Assembly (NCBI RefSeq): GCF_024464595.1
Contig: NZ_JANHAW010000001.1
Location: 248,001 to 312,000, forward strand
Direction of reading: 5' to 3'
Length of the DNA: 64,000 nucleotides
Origin: Halobellus litoreus
Lineage (GTDB): Archaea > Halobacteriota > Halobacteria > Halobacteriales > Haloferacaceae
This document shows positions 20,818-30,287 of this stretch, in pieces; position 1 is the stretch's first letter, and every line of letters starts with the position of its first letter. A program made the translations under genes and the position numbers. The notes under the pieces are model-generated. The model ran no database searches. It was not told the origin of the DNA and saw only the letters and a program-made list of their open reading frames with translations.

Positions 20818-21636
20818 CTAGATCTCGTCCTCGAAGTCCTCGAGGCCGTAGACGGTGTCGCTGCCGCGGCGGTCGAGCGTCTCGTTGGCGAGCAGCCAGT
20901 AGACGACCGACAGCGCGCGGCGACCCTTGTTGTTCGTCGGGACGACGAGGTCGACGTTGCTGGTCTGGTTGTTGGAGTCGCACATCGCGATGACGGGGAT
21001 ACCGACCGTGATGGCCTCCTTGACCGCCTGCGCGTCGCCGATCGGGTCGGTGACGACGACCACGTCGGGCTCGATGTAGCCGGCGTAGTCGGGGTTCGTC
21101 AGCGTCCCCGGGATGAATCGGCCGGTCCGGGCGCGCGCGCCGACCGCGTCGGCGAACTTCGTCGCCGGGAAGCGGCCGTACTGGCGCGAACTCGTGACCA
21201 GGATCTGTTCGGGGTCGTAGTTCGCGAGGAAATCGGCGGCAGTCCGGATCCGCGAGTCGGTCTGGCTGACGTCCAGCACGTACAGGCCGTCGTCGCGGAC
21301 GCGGTGGATGAACCGCTCCATGTCCTCGGTCTTCTGCTGGGTCCCGATGTGGACACCTGCGGAGAGGTAGTCCTCGACGGGGATGAGGAGGTCGGCCTCC
21401 TCGTCGGGCATCACGTCCTCGTCGAACGTCGGGCCCGATTCCTCGGGTGCTTCGGCCTCGGCAGCCTCGTCGGCGGCCGCGCCCTCGTCGGCGGCGACCT
21501 CGTCTTCGGCGGCCTCGGCGACCGGTTCGGTCGTCTCGGCGTCGGCCTCGGTCGCCTCGACGCCCGACGTGGCCTCCTCGGCCACGTCGGACTCGTCGTC
21601 GACGACTTCGACCGCGTCGTTGTCGTTCTCTGTCAT
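20818..21636 (-). CDS. rps2: 30S ribosomal protein S2 (uS2)
   Basis: The 272-residue protein has the uS2 fold from about residue 80 on ([18 protein letters not shown]), with [18 protein letters not shown] and [19 protein letters not shown]. The first 75 residues are a Glu/Ala/Asp-rich extension common in haloarchaeal S2. The start overlaps the enolase stop by four bases, so it is the last gene of the ribosomal/RNA polymerase operon. It binds the platform side of the small subunit. Confidence 0.97.
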   Translation of the reverse strand: MTENDNDAVEVVDDESDVAEEATSGVEATEADAETTEPVAEAAEDEVAADEGAAADEAAEAEAPEESGPTFDEDVMPDEEADLLIPVEDYLSAGVHIGTQQKTEDMERFIHRVRDDGLYVLDVSQTDSRIRTAADFLANYDPEQILVTSSRQYGRFPATKFADAVGARARTGRFIPGTLTNPDYAGYIEPDVVVVTDPIGDAQAVKEAITVGIPVIAMCDSNNQTSNVDLVVPTNNKGRRALSVVYWLLANETLDRRGSDTVYGLEDFEDEI

Positions 21637-22838
21637 ACTGCGTCGTCCGCGATGCGGATGAGTTCGTTGAGTTTGGCGGTTCGCTCGCCCTGGACCGTCC
21701 CGGTCTTGATGAAGCCGGCGTCGGTCGCCACAGCGAGGTGTGCGATCGTGGTGTCCTCGGTCTCGCCCGAACGGTGGGAGATGACCGTCTCGTAGCCGTT
21801 CTCGGTCGCCAGTTCGATCGCGTCGAAGGCGTCCGACAGCGTGCCGATCTGGTTGGGCTTGATGAGGATCGAGTTGGCCGCGTCGGCGTCGATACCCGCC
21901 TGCAGGCGCTCGACGTTCGTCACGAAGAGGTCGTCGCCGCAGACGAGCGTCTGCTCGCCGACGCGCTCGGTGAGGTCCGCGAAGCCCTCGTAGTCGTCCT
22001 CGTCGAGAGGGTCCTCGACGTAGACGAGGTCGTACTCGTCGACCATCTCGGCGACGTACTCGACCTGTTCGGCGGTCGATTTGACCTCGTCACCGTAGAC
22101 GTAGCCGTCCTCGTCGGCGTCGTAGAGCTCGGCGGCGGCCATATCCAGACCGAATCCGATCTCGAAGCCGAGGTCGTCGGAGACGTCGTCGACGGCTTCG
22201 TCGACGATTTCGAACGCCTCGGCGTCGGAGATCGGCGGGGCCCACGCGCCCTCGTCGCCCTTCGCCGCGGGCACCCCGCGGTCGTCGAGGAGCTCGGAGA
22301 TGCGGGCGTGGACCGCCGCGTTCGCGAAGACGGCCTCGGAGACGCTCGGCGCGCCGACCGGCGCGGCGAGGAACTCCTGGATGTGGGTCGCCTCCTTGGC
22401 GTGCTCGCCGCCGCCGACGACGTTCCCGAGCGGCGTCGGGAACGACTCGCCGCGGAACGTACCACCTAAATGCTGGTACAGCGGCGCACCGAGGACGTCG
22501 GCACCGGCCTTGGCGGCCGCCATCGAGACGGCGACGGCGCTGTTCGCGCCGATCTCCGAGAAGTTCTCGGTGCCGTCGGCGGCGCGGAGCGCGGCGTCGA
22601 CCTCGCGCTGGTTGCCGGCGTAGACCTCGCCGACGAGTCGGGGGAGCGCGTGCTCCCGCGCGGCGGCGATAGCCTCGCTGGGCGGGAGTTCGATCGCTTC
22701 GTACTCGCCCGTGCTCGCCCCGCTCGGGGCGGCCGCGCGGCCGAAGCCACCGGACTCCGTCAGGACGTCGGCCTCGACGGTGGGGTTGCCGCGGGAGTCG
22801 AGGACGCGTCGAAGCGAGACGTTCGTGATGAGCGTCAT
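21633..22838 (-). CDS. eno: enolase
   Basis: The 401-residue protein converts 2-phosphoglycerate to phosphoenolpyruvate. It begins [20 protein letters not shown] and has the enolase features [19 protein letters not shown], the metal-ligand motif [10 protein letters not shown], the catalytic lysine region LIKPNQIGT and the signature SHRSGETED. Length is normal for archaeal enolase. Its place between rpo6 and rps2 is conserved in archaea. It overlaps rps2 by four bases and follows rpo6 after one base. Confidence 0.97.
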   Translation of the reverse strand: MTLITNVSLRRVLDSRGNPTVEADVLTESGGFGRAAAPSGASTGEYEAIELPPSEAIAAAREHALPRLVGEVYAGNQREVDAALRAADGTENFSEIGANSAVAVSMAAAKAGADVLGAPLYQHLGGTFRGESFPTPLGNVVGGGEHAKEATHIQEFLAAPVGAPSVSEAVFANAAVHARISELLDDRGVPAAKGDEGAWAPPISDAEAFEIVDEAVDDVSDDLGFEIGFGLDMAAAELYDADEDGYVYGDEVKSTAEQVEYVAEMVDEYDLVYVEDPLDEDDYEGFADLTERVGEQTLVCGDDLFVTNVERLQAGIDADAANSILIKPNQIGTLSDAFDAIELATENGYETVISHRSGETEDTTIAHLAVATDAGFIKTGTVQGERTAKLNELIRIADDAV

Positions 22839-22839
22839 C

Positions 22840-23022
22840 TCAACTGTCCTCCCGCTTGACCGTGAACGGCAGCACGCCGGCGTCGTACTCCTCGGCGGCG
22901 ACCAGGATCGGTTCCGACTGGTCGGTGTCGACGAGGACCGGTGCGCCGTAGGACACCTGCAGCGCTCGCGCGCCGAGGATGCGGGCCTTCTCGTACCGGT
23001 TGTACTGTGTGCGTCCGCTCAT
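22840..23022 (-). CDS. rpoK: RNA polymerase subunit Rpo6 (K)
   Basis: The 60-residue protein, [20 protein letters not shown], is the archaeal homologue of eukaryotic RPB6/bacterial omega and clamps the largest subunit. [18 protein letters not shown] is the conserved central part. The start overlaps the rpo10 stop by four bases. Length is typical of the archaeal subunit. Confidence 0.95.
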   Translation of the reverse strand: MSGRTQYNRYEKARILGARALQVSYGAPVLVDTDQSEPILVAAEEYDAGVLPFTVKREDS

Positions 23023-23213
23023 TGGTAGGGGGCGACGACGTCGACGAGGTCCTTGTGCGAAACCATCATCCGTCGGCAGCAGTGCCGCTCGACGCCGAGT
23101 TCGTCTAAGACCTTCGCCGGGTCCTCGTCGCCCTCACGGGCGCGCTCTTTGAATTCGTCCCAGTGTTCACCGACGACGTTGCCGCAGGTGAAACACCGAA
23201 CTGGTATCATCAT
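23019..23213 (-). CDS. rpoN: RNA polymerase subunit Rpo10 (N)
   Basis: The 64-residue zinc protein, homologous to RPB10, has the CFTCG pair at the N-terminus and the adjacent HCCRRMM pair, which together bind one zinc ion. Two ATG codons stand in tandem (23213 and 23210), and either may be used. It overlaps rpo6 by four bases and follows rps9 after 12 bases. It is not the bacterial sigma-54 also called RpoN. Confidence 0.95.
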   Translation of the reverse strand: MMIPVRCFTCGNVVGEHWDEFKERAREGDEDPAKVLDELGVERHCCRRMMVSHKDLVDVVAPYQ

Positions 23214-23225
23214 AGTTGGATCACC

Positions 23226-23624
23226 TCAGCGGTAGGACTTCTGGTAGCGCGCCCGCGCACCCGGTCCGCCCCACTTCTTGGGCTCGGACTGGCGCACGTC
23301 GTTGACGAGCAGCGAGCGGTCGAAGTCCATGTACGCGTCACGGAGCTCGGCGTCGTTGAGATGCTGCACCAGCCCGCGGGCGATCGCCGTCCGCGCGGCG
23401 TCGGCCTGTCCGGCGAACCCGCCGCCGGAGACGCTGACGTCGATGTCGACCTGCGAGCGGAGGTCCTCGCCGGCGATGCGGAACGGTTCCAGCATCTTCA
23501 GGCGGGCCATCTCCGGCTCGACGAGTTCGACGGGCTGGGAGTCGATTCGGACGCGACCCTCGCCGTCGCGCACGGTGGCGCGGGCGATGGCCGTCTTCTT
23601 CTTCCCAGAGGTATTCGTTACCAT
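23226..23624 (-). CDS. rps9: 30S ribosomal protein S9 (uS9)
   Basis: The 132-residue protein begins [19 protein letters not shown] and ends with the basic tail [17 protein letters not shown] that reaches the P-site tRNA. The glycine-rich [20 protein letters not shown] is the uS9 signature. It overlaps the rpl13 stop by seven bases, so translation is coupled. Confidence 0.96.
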   Translation of the reverse strand: MVTNTSGKKKTAIARATVRDGEGRVRIDSQPVELVEPEMARLKMLEPFRIAGEDLRSQVDIDVSVSGGGFAGQADAARTAIARGLVQHLNDAELRDAYMDFDRSLLVNDVRQSEPKKWGGPGARARYQKSYR

Positions 23625-24055
23625 GTGACTTTCGCACCCAGGTTCTCGGAAATCTCTCCGAGCGTGAGGAACTTGATGTTCGAGAGCCGATCCAGCGTGG
23701 TGTCGTCGAGCGCCTCGCCGTCCTCGTCGAACGGGTTGCCCACGTAGACGCGGACGTTCGAGAGCGCTTCGCGACCGCGCTGTTTCTTGTACGGGAGCAT
23801 CCCGCGCACGGCGCGCTTGAAGATCCCGTCCGGACGCGTCGGGTAGTGCGGTCCGCGGTCGGAGCCGACCTCCGCTCGCTTCCCGTAGGTCGCCATCACG
23901 TCCTCTTCGGTACCGGTGATGACGGCGTCCTCCGCGTTGACGATGGCGACCGTCTCGCCGGCGAGGGCCCGTTGGGCGACCTCGCTGGCGACACGGCCGA
24001 CGATGCAGTTCCGCGCGTCGACGACGACGTCGGCGTCGAACTCTGCGAGGCTCAT
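23618..24055 (-). CDS. rpl13: 50S ribosomal protein L13 (uL13)
   Basis: The 145-residue protein has the uL13 patterns [18 protein letters not shown] and [16 protein letters not shown]13 is an early assembly protein of the large subunit. The start overlaps the rpl18e stop by four bases. Length is usual for haloarchaea. Confidence 0.96.
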   Translation of the reverse strand: MSLAEFDADVVVDARNCIVGRVASEVAQRALAGETVAIVNAEDAVITGTEEDVMATYGKRAEVGSDRGPHYPTRPDGIFKRAVRGMLPYKKQRGREALSNVRVYVGNPFDEDGEALDDTTLDRLSNIKFLTLGEISENLGAKVTW

Positions 24056-24402
24056 CGGATCACCCGCACGTTGCTTCCGTCGGGGTTCTCCTCGATGGCG
24101 CGTTCGAGCGCCACCGTGTCCCCGACCTGTTCGATTTTCTTTCGAGCGGACGACGAGAAGTCGACCGCCGCGACTGTAACGTTCTTCTGCAGCGCCCCAC
24201 TCCCCAGCACCTTGCCGGGGACGACGACGGTCTCGTCCTCTTGGGCGTACCGTTCGATACGCCCGAGGTTGACCTCCGCGTGGGTGCGCCGCGGCTTCTC
24301 CAGACGGTCCGCGACGTCCTGCCAGATGTTGGCACCGGACTCGCGAGAGACCGCCTTCAGCTCGGCGATGAGACTGTTGAGTCTCGGATTCGTCTTACTC
24401 AT
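24052..24402 (-). CDS. rpl18e: 50S ribosomal protein L18e (eL18)
   Basis: The 116-residue protein starts [20 protein letters not shown] and has the eL18 core [20 protein letters not shown], shared with L15. It lies just downstream of tRNA-Leu(CAG) and a tRNA-like relic in the operon. It overlaps rpl13 by four bases. Confidence 0.96.
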   Translation of the reverse strand: MSKTNPRLNSLIAELKAVSRESGANIWQDVADRLEKPRRTHAEVNLGRIERYAQEDETVVVPGKVLGSGALQKNVTVAAVDFSSSARKKIEQVGDTVALERAIEENPDGSNVRVIR

Positions 24403-24503
24403 TATCTATCTCCTGAGAGTGATACGGTCGGTGTGTGCCGGCCGTACGAGAGAAAACGGAGCGAGAGCGGGCATCTACGGCTCTCCGGGGTTGTCGATCC
24501 GAA

Positions 24504-24528
24504 AAGTGCAGGGAGCAGGATTTGAACC
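24504..24528 (-). repeat. relic copy of the tRNA-Leu 3' end
   Basis: Twenty-five bases are identical to 24606-24630, which hold the T-loop to acceptor 3' part of tRNA-Leu(CAG) and three flanking bases. The copy is in the same orientation, 102 bases downstream of the real tRNA end. It lacks the rest of a tRNA, so it is a partial duplication. An inverted T-arm-like sequence (24555-24564) pairs with 24519-24528. Confidence 0.85.
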
Positions 24529-24608
24529 GCCGGGTGACGCGGTGCGCCCCCCGAGGTTCAAATCTCCGTGTCGCACGCACAGCTCTCCCACTTGGTCGAG
24601 CTGAGAAG

Positions 24609-24693
24609 TGCAGGGAGCAGGATTTGAACCTGCGGACCCCTATGGGACAGCGCCCTGAACGCTGCGCCGTTGGCCAGACTTGGCTATCCCTGC
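24609..24693 (-). tRNA. tRNA-Leu(CAG)
   Basis: The 85-nt gene folds as a type II tRNA: acceptor GCAGGGA/TCCCTGC with discriminator A, a D-arm beginning GCCAAG, and anticodon stem CAGCG/CGCTG with loop TTCAGGG, giving anticodon CAG. A long variable arm and the T-loop TTCAAAT follow. CCA is not encoded. The tRNA is embedded in the ribosomal operon between rpo3 and rpl18e. Confidence 0.95.
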
Positions 24694-24872
24694 TCGCACT
24701 CCGTTCTACTGCGTGCCCCTTCAAACTCCTTTCGGTCTGGCGACGCCGACAGCGTCCGCGCCGTCCCGCGTCGACCGCGGTGCGACCGGCTCTCGGCGTC
24801 GTCTGAGACGACGGCGACGCCGGCGCGACGGCGGGCGGGTGTCGGGTACTGAGTGAAGGGACAGACATCATA

Positions 24873-25655
24873 CTATACTGCGACTTTCTCTTCGAGTTCC
24901 GCTGCGCGGTCGCCGAGCGTTCCGGCGGCGCGAAGCACTAGTTCCTCGACGGTGAACGACCCGTCCGTCTCCACGTGGAAGACGAACGCCTCGGGCACGT
25001 CGTGGATCTCGACCTCCTTGCCCGGATACCGGTTCGTGAGGTCGTTGTCGAACGCGTCGGTGGGGACGAGGTCGCCGTCTTCGGCGCTCTCGTCCGCAGC
25101 GTGGGCCGCCGCGCCCTCCTCGATCACGCCGCGCAGGATGTTCGGTTCCTGCGAGGCGAACTCGCCGGCGTCGCCGACGACCTCCACGCGCTGGAGGTGT
25201 CGGTAGCCGACGGAGACGCCGCCCTGGTGTTTGGCGTGCGCCTTCCCGGAGTCGAGGACCGCGTCGGCCTCGAACTCGAGGTGTTGATCCTCTTTCAGTT
25301 CGACGATGGGGACGTTCTCGTCCGCCGGCTGCACGAGCGCGTCAGACGACTCGATGTCGCCGGAGTACGCCGTCGCCGGCCCCCGCACGTCGAGCGCGAG
25401 GGTGACGGTGTCGCCGACCTCGAAGTCGTCGAGCGGCGTCGTCAGCGGGACGAGCCCGAGTCGGAGCCCGATCATCTCGTCGAACATCACCGAGGAGTTC
25501 TCGACGAACCGGACGGTGTCGATACTGAACGTCGGCACGTCGGCCACCATCGCCCGGCGGATGCCGTTGGCGACGGCCGGCGACGCGCCGCGGACGAGGA
25601 ATCGGGCCTTCCGATCGCCGCGTTCGATGAACTCGACCTCGAAATCGTTCGTCAT
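24873..25655 (-). CDS. rpoD: RNA polymerase subunit Rpo3 (D)
   Basis: ATG at 25655 gives 260 residues, homologous to RPB3 and bacterial alpha. The dimerisation signature is [20 protein letters not shown] and the core continues [11 protein letters not shown]. The protein contains no cysteine, so it lacks the Fe-S cluster present in some other archaeal Rpo3 subunits, as expected for haloarchaea. It ends the first half of the operon, before tRNA-Leu, and starts seven bases after rps11. Confidence 0.95.
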   Translation of the reverse strand: MTNDFEVEFIERGDRKARFLVRGASPAVANGIRRAMVADVPTFSIDTVRFVENSSVMFDEMIGLRLGLVPLTTPLDDFEVGDTVTLALDVRGPATAYSGDIESSDALVQPADENVPIVELKEDQHLEFEADAVLDSGKAHAKHQGGVSVGYRHLQRVEVVGDAGEFASQEPNILRGVIEEGAAAHAADESAEDGDLVPTDAFDNDLTNRYPGKEVEIHDVPEAFVFHVETDGSFTVEELVLRAAGTLGDRAAELEEKVAV

Positions 25656-25662
25656 TGGTGTC

Positions 25663-26058
25663 TCAGAGGCGGCTGTTTTTCGGCGCTCGGGTCCCGTCGT
25701 GCGGGATCGGTGTGACGTCCTCGATGCGGCCGATCTCGAGGCCGGCGCGGGCCAGCGCACGGATCGTCGCCTGCGCGCCGGGGCCGGGGCTCTTGTTGTC
25801 GTTCCCGCCCGGGCCGCGGACGCGAACGTGCAGGCCCTCGATGCCCGCCGCCTTGATCTCCTCGGCGACGGACTCGGCCATCTGCATCGCCGCGTACGGC
25901 GACGCTTCGTCGCGGTTCTGCTTCACCACGGCGCCGCCGGACGACTTGACGATCGTCTCGGCGCCGGTCAGATCCGTGACCGTGATGAGCGTGTTGTTGA
26001 ACGACGCGTGGACGTGGGCGATCCCCCACTTGTCTCGGGTTGTCTCGGATTCGCTCAT
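25663..26058 (-). CDS. rps11: 30S ribosomal protein S11 (uS11)
   Basis: The 131-residue protein contains [19 protein letters not shown], the glycine-rich [19 protein letters not shown] and the C-terminal [17 protein letters not shown] typical of uS11, which lines the mRNA exit platform. Three bases separate it from rps4. Confidence 0.96.
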   Translation of the reverse strand: MSESETTRDKWGIAHVHASFNNTLITVTDLTGAETIVKSSGGAVVKQNRDEASPYAAMQMAESVAEEIKAAGIEGLHVRVRGPGGNDNKSPGPGAQATIRALARAGLEIGRIEDVTPIPHDGTRAPKNSRL

Positions 26059-26061
26059 GGG

Positions 26062-26589
26062 TTACTCCTGTCCCTCCGCGCGCTCGGGGTGTAGCTCGTC
26101 CGCGAGCGGACTCGTCTCGTCGAACGCGATGCCGTCTTCCTCGACCACTTCGACGGTCTTCGACGGGCGCGTGACGCGCGCGTCGTCGACGACGACGTGG
26201 CCGTGGACGATGAACTGCCGCGCCTGCTCGGGCGTGCTCGCGAGGCCCTTCCGGTACGCGACGGTCTGCAGTCGGCGTTCGAGAATGTCGGTGACGTCGA
26301 GGCCGAGGACGCGACTGATGTCGTCGTCCTCGGAGAGGACGCCGTAGCGGCGGAGCCGGTCGAGGAACTCCTCGCCGGCGGCCTCGGCTGCCTCCAGGTC
26401 GCCCTGGGCCTCGCCGATGAGGCGTCGGGCCTCGCGTCGGTAGTTCCGGAGCTCCGACTGCGCGCGCCAGAGCTCCTCTTTGTTCTTCAGGCCGTAGCGG
26501 CCGAGCAGGTCACCCTCCTGGACGATGCGCTCGCCCTGGAACGGGTGATTCGGCGTCTCGTACCGCTTGGTGTTGTTTCCGGTCGCCAT
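26062..26589 (-). CDS. rps4: 30S ribosomal protein S4 (uS4)
   Basis: The 175-residue protein has the archaeal S4 N-terminus (NNTKRYETPNHPFQGERI) and the S4 RNA-binding domain around residues 105-155 (LASTPEQARQFIVHGHVVV). S4 nucleates assembly of the small subunit. The acidic tail is a halophilic feature. It follows rps13 after three bases. Confidence 0.96.
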   Translation of the reverse strand: MATGNNTKRYETPNHPFQGERIVQEGDLLGRYGLKNKEELWRAQSELRNYRREARRLIGEAQGDLEAAEAAGEEFLDRLRRYGVLSEDDDISRVLGLDVTDILERRLQTVAYRKGLASTPEQARQFIVHGHVVVDDARVTRPSKTVEVVEEDGIAFDETSPLADELHPERAEGQE

Positions 26590-26592
26590 TGG

Positions 26593-27126
26593 TTACTCTT
26601 CGTCGCCTTCCTCGGCGGCGGCCTCTTCGGCGGCCGCCTCCTCTTTGATCGCCTCGACGTTGACGCCGATCGTCCCCTCGGTACGTCCGGTGGACTTCGT
26701 CCGCTGTCCGCGGACCTTCTGTCCGCGCTTGTGTCGGACGCCCCTGTAGGAGTCGATCATCTTCATGCGGTTGATGTCGTGGCGGCGCTTCTCTTCGAGG
26801 TCCGAGCCGGTCTCGTGGGTGGTCTCTCCGGTGAAGAAGTCGCTCTGCCGGTTGGCCATCCACTCGGGGATGTGTTCGTCGAAGCTCTCGACGACCTCGA
26901 CGACGGAGTCGATCTCGTCGTCGTCGAGCAGACCGAACGTCGCGTGTCGGTCCACATCCGCGGCGTCGGCAACGATGCGCGCCGTGCGCTTGCCGATTCC
27001 TTTCATCTCGCTGAGACTTCGCTCTACCGTCTTCGTCCCGTCGAGATCGGTCTGTCCGATCCGGACGAAGTAACGGAGGTCTTCCTCCTCCTCGGGAGCG
27101 TCGTCCTGTGGTTCTTCTGCACTCAT
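26593..27126 (-). CDS. rps13: 30S ribosomal protein S13 (uS13)
   Basis: ATG at 27126 gives 177 residues. The acidic start (MSAEEPQDDAPEEEEDL) is followed by the S13 helix-two-turn-helix MKGIGKRTARIVADAADVD and the basic tail RGVRHKRGQKVRGQRTKSTG. The in-frame upstream extension runs into the tRNA-Ser gene and is rejected. This is the first protein gene of the operon, with the promoter probably before tRNA-Ser. Confidence 0.95.
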   Translation of the reverse strand: MSAEEPQDDAPEEEEDLRYFVRIGQTDLDGTKTVERSLSEMKGIGKRTARIVADAADVDRHATFGLLDDDEIDSVVEVVESFDEHIPEWMANRQSDFFTGETTHETGSDLEEKRRHDINRMKMIDSYRGVRHKRGQKVRGQRTKSTGRTEGTIGVNVEAIKEEAAAEEAAAEEGDEE

Positions 27127-27149
27127 GACTTTTTGGGCAGTCTGGTGAG

Positions 27150-27235
27150 CGTTGCGGCGGGGATTCGAACCCCGGAGGCATTGACGCCACAGAGTTAGCA
27201 ACCCTGCGCCTTGGGCCAGGCTTGGCTACCGCAAC
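27150..27235 (-). tRNA. tRNA-Ser(GCU)
   Basis: The 86-nt gene folds as a type II tRNA with acceptor GTTGCGG/CCGCAAC and discriminator G. The anticodon stem is CAGGG/CTCTG with loop TTGCTAA, giving anticodon GCT. A long variable arm and T-arm CGGGG-TTCGAAT-CCCCG follow. CCA is not encoded. It lies 23 bases upstream of rps13 and is probably part of that transcript. Confidence 0.95.
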
Positions 27236-27466
27236 GCGCGGTCTCGTACTGTCGCCCTTGCGGACTCGGGAGCCGACCTCCCTACAGCGTATTGCACGCT
27301 GAACAAGCCGGGGTCGCTACTTAAACATCACGATAGGGTCTGCGGGTGCGAGCGACCCGCACGGCGGTGATTCCTGTGACCGTCTCCCACGACACGCCGT
27401 GGCGGGTGTGCGCGGCTCCGGACAGCGCGCCGACAGTATATCCCGGTCGACGACGAAGGAGTGGGT

Positions 27467-27832
27467 ATGAGCACCGACGCAGCTGCCGGCGACTCGACGC
27501 CGGAACGGCCGGTCCACCTCGACAGCGAAGCCGACCTCGACGAGTTCCTCGCGACGCACGACCGCGTCCTCGTCGACTTCTACACCGAGGGCTGTGCGCT
27601 GTGCGCCAGCATCGAACCCGTCGTCGGAAACGTCGCGCGCGCACACGACGACCTCGCCGTCGCGACGATCAACCCCCGCGACGATCCGCCGCTGATCGAC
27701 CGGTTCTCGATTACGAGCGCCCCGACTCTCGTGCTCTTCGAGAAGGGCGAGGTCGTCGGTCGCCTGGCCAGCGGTTTCCAGGGCGGCGACGCCATCGACG
27801 CGTTCCTCGAGAACCCCCGCGGCGACGAATAG
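27467..27832 (+). CDS. thioredoxin-fold protein with CALC active site
   Basis: The 121-residue protein contains VLVDFYTEGCALCASIEPV with a CxxC pair at Cys43 and Cys46. Ala-Leu between the cysteines replaces the usual Gly-Pro. The cis-proline loop TSAPTLVLF and FEKGEVVGRLASGF are thioredoxin features. Such proteins reduce disulfides in the cytoplasm. The altered CxxC changes redox potential and suggests a specialised partner. ATG at 27467 is preferred over GTG two codons before. Confidence 0.85.
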   Translation: MSTDAAAGDSTPERPVHLDSEADLDEFLATHDRVLVDFYTEGCALCASIEPVVGNVARAHDDLAVATINPRDDPPLIDRFSITSAPTLVLFEKGEVVGRLASGFQGGDAIDAFLENPRGDE

Positions 27833-27905
27833 GCGGCAATCGACGCCCGAACCGTCGCATTCACGCGCCGTAAGCACGAGGCCGGGGCGCTTCCGGACTC
27901 GCTCC

Positions 27906-28112
27906 TCACTCCTCCGCGTACAGGAGCGTTCGCCGACAGGCCGGGCAGACGTACGGGACCGGCTCGAGAATCTCGTCCGCTCGGATTCCGCTCAGGAGCC
28001 CGTCGTCGTCAGCGGGAGACACGATCGACAGAGATCCGAGGGCGTTAGTCCCCTGCAGTTCCATTCGTTCCAGCGGTTCCTCACAGTCCGGGCAGACCTT
28101 CTCGGGGGGCAT
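27906..28112 (-). CDS. small zinc-ribbon protein
   Basis: The 68-residue protein has two CxxC pairs, CPDCEEPLERMELQG near the N-terminus and YVCPACRRTLLYAEE at the end, as in treble-clef or zinc-ribbon domains. The segment between them is 40 residues, enough for one compact zinc domain. ATG at 28112 is chosen because the upstream extension is poorly conserved in composition. Role unknown; nucleic-acid or protein binding are possible. Confidence 0.7.
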   Translation of the reverse strand: MPPEKVCPDCEEPLERMELQGTNALGSLSIVSPADDDGLLSGIRADEILEPVPYVCPACRRTLLYAEE

Positions 28113-28249
28113 ACGCTCCGTCTCTCCGCCGCGGACAAAAATTCGGCGCTCGTTCACGTCCGCGGAGCGCGATCGGTCGGTCAGACCCTCGCCACCGGAG
28201 CGTTCGAGCGGTCGTCGCTGACTCGGAGAGCCCGGCAGTCACCGCCGGT

Positions 28250-28972
28250 TCACTCCGCGGTCGTGGCGATCGGCTCGCGCTCGACGACTGCCAGGAAGTT
28301 CTCGAACACCGACTTCGCGGCCTCGGTCTCCGCGTGTCGCTCCGGCGTCGCCGCCGACAGCACCGCGTCGACGCGGTCGTCGTCGACGCCCTCCCCGCGC
28401 TTGCCCTCGACGACCGATCGGACCGTCTCCAGATCGTACTCGGGGTGGAACTGCACGCCGAAGGTCGGTCCGAGGGAGAACGCCTGACACGCGGTCTCGT
28501 TGCCGGCGAGTTCGACCGCGCCCGGCGGCAGTCGGAGCACCTCGTCGGAGTGCGTCTCGAAAGCGACGAACTCGCCGGGCATCGACGCGAAAAGCGGCGA
28601 GTCGTCGTAGCGTTCGATGCGGCGATAGCCGAGTTCGTACTCGCCCATATCGGCGACGCAACCGCCGAGGGCCTGGGCGAGGAACTGATGCCCCCAGCAG
28701 ATGCCAAGCATCGGCACGCCGAGTTCGTGGAGGTCGACGACGAGTTCGTCGAGCGTCTCCATCCACGGTTCGTCGTCGTACACCGAGGTCTGTGACCCGG
28801 AGATGACGACGCCGTCGTACGGCCACGAACCGTCCGCGCGCGGCCACTCGGGCCACTCCTCCTCGCTCACTTTGAACGCCGTCACCGTGGCGTCGAGTTC
28901 GCGGCGGACGTTGCGCTCGGCCGGCGTCTCGCCCACCGAGGCGTCGAACAGGGCGACGTGAGGTGCACTCAT
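28250..28972 (-). CDS. class I glutamine amidotransferase-like protein
   Basis: The 240-residue single-domain protein has the nucleophile loop MLGICWGHQFLAQALGG (Cys92) and the His-Glu pair in FGVQFHPEYD (His176, Glu178), completing the GATase-1 triad. It resembles the GMP synthase glutaminase subunit family but starts with SAPHVALFDASVGETPAERN rather than the GuaA glutaminase start. Stand-alone homologues are often annotated as GMP synthase-like and may deglutamylate or hydrolyse glutamine conjugates. It is monocistronic. Confidence 0.8.
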   Translation of the reverse strand: MSAPHVALFDASVGETPAERNVRRELDATVTAFKVSEEEWPEWPRADGSWPYDGVVISGSQTSVYDDEPWMETLDELVVDLHELGVPMLGICWGHQFLAQALGGCVADMGEYELGYRRIERYDDSPLFASMPGEFVAFETHSDEVLRLPPGAVELAGNETACQAFSLGPTFGVQFHPEYDLETVRSVVEGKRGEGVDDDRVDAVLSAATPERHAETEAAKSVFENFLAVVEREPIATTAE

Positions 28973-29130
28973 ACGCGTCCCTACGGGTCGGCGACGCTTT
29001 AATATTGCTTAGATTGTCCATTAGCGTGCACAACCGATTAGCGGCTCCGGCGGTCACGACGATGGCACTGCGCGTCACGTGCTATGGCGTCGACAGCGGA
29101 CCGAATCGATCCGGAGTTCGAAGACGAGCC

Positions 29131-30138
29131 TCAGGAATGCGTGACCGGGGCGTCGATATAGTCGTCGTTGACGACCCACTCGCCGTCCTCTTTGATCATA
29201 TACTCGCCGTAGTAGGGGACCCGGTTCGCGACCGTCTCGCGGAACGTCTCGCGGATCTCCTCCCGGCTCATCTCGCCCATCGACCGCAGGTCGTCGTTGC
29301 GGTTCAGACAGCCCTTCAGGTAGCCCTCGTGGGTGACGCGGACGCGGTGGCAGTTCGCGCAGAAGTTCGGGTTCTCGACGGGGTCGACGATCTCGACCAT
29401 CCCGCCCTCCGAGGCTCCGCTCCCGTCGCGTCCGGACTCCTCACCGACGTAGTAGCGTCGGCGATTGTGCATCTCGCGAGTCTCGACGCGGTCTGCCTTC
29501 TCCTCGAGCCAGTCGTGGACGCGTTCGATGTCGATGTTCCACTCGGGACGCCCCGTCAGCTCCGGCATATACTCGATGAGTTGCAGTTGGAGACCGGGGT
29601 TCTCCGCGACGTGGTCGACCATTCCTTCGACGTACCCGGCAGTGTGCTCGAAGACGACCATATTCAACTTGACCGGGTCGAGGCCGGCGTCGAGGGCGGC
29701 TTCGACGCCCTCGATGACCTTCTCGTAGGCGCCGGATTTGGTGATCTCCGCGAAGGCGTCGGGGTCGATCGCGTCCTGAGAGACGTTGACGCGTTCGAGT
29801 CCCGCCGCTTTGAGGTCCTCGGCGCGCCCGGGAAGGAACGACCCGTTCGTCGTCATCGACACCTCCATCGAGTCCGGCGTGCGCTCGATGATTTCTTCGA
29901 GGTCGCCGCGCAGCATCGGCTCGCCGCCGGTGAACTTCACCTTCCGGACGCCGAACTCCGAGACCACCTCGAGGAACCGCACGACCTCGTCGGCGGTCAT
30001 CTCGTCGTCTTGGGGGTCCATCGGGCCGCGGGTGTCGCCGAGCCCCTCGTTGTGACAGTAGACGCAATCGAAGTTGCATCGGTCCGTCAGAGAGACGCGA
30101 ACGCCGGACACCTCGCGCCCGAAGTCGTCTTCGAGCAT
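29131..30138 (-). CDS. moaA: GTP 3',8-cyclase MoaA
   Basis: The 335-residue radical-SAM protein has the N-terminal cluster motif RCNFDCVYC (Cys21, Cys25, Cys28), [13 protein letters not shown], and the C-terminal cluster motif beginning [20 protein letters not shown]. It rearranges GTP to 3',8-cyclo-GTP, the first step of molybdopterin synthesis. The usual C-terminal Gly-Gly is not seen; the protein ends in a Thr-His-Ser tail. A Gly/Ser-rich insert lies near 235-245. It is divergent from the Mrp ATPase gene. Confidence 0.9.
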   Translation of the reverse strand: MLEDDFGREVSGVRVSLTDRCNFDCVYCHNEGLGDTRGPMDPQDDEMTADEVVRFLEVVSEFGVRKVKFTGGEPMLRGDLEEIIERTPDSMEVSMTTNGSFLPGRAEDLKAAGLERVNVSQDAIDPDAFAEITKSGAYEKVIEGVEAALDAGLDPVKLNMVVFEHTAGYVEGMVDHVAENPGLQLQLIEYMPELTGRPEWNIDIERVHDWLEEKADRVETREMHNRRRYYVGEESGRDGSGASEGGMVEIVDPVENPNFCANCHRVRVTHEGYLKGCLNRNDDLRSMGEMSREEIRETFRETVANRVPYYGEYMIKEDGEWVVNDDYIDAPVTHS

Positions 30139-30250
30139 TACCCGAGGGTTCGTCGCAATGCAGATAAATTCGCCGTCGTCGTCCGGCTGTGTGTAACCGT
30201 TTGCAATTACATTCTCTGGAGATGTACCGGCAAAAGACGACGGAACCGGT

Positions 30251-30264
30251 CAAAACCCTTATCC
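30251..30264 (+). promoter_or_regulatory. BRE/TATA element for the Mrp ATPase gene
   Basis: CAAAACCCTTATCC contains an A-rich BRE and the haloarchaeal TATA form CTTATC. It ends 23 bases before ATG at 30288, consistent with a leaderless transcript. Confidence 0.5.
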
Positions 30265-30287
30265 GCAGATCCCACCGACCTCGGTGT

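Noticed and set aside
20818-21636. Acidic N-terminal tract of S2 as a novel fusion
   Set aside because: Such Glu/Ala/Asp extensions are normal in haloarchaeal ribosomal proteins and need no special explanation.
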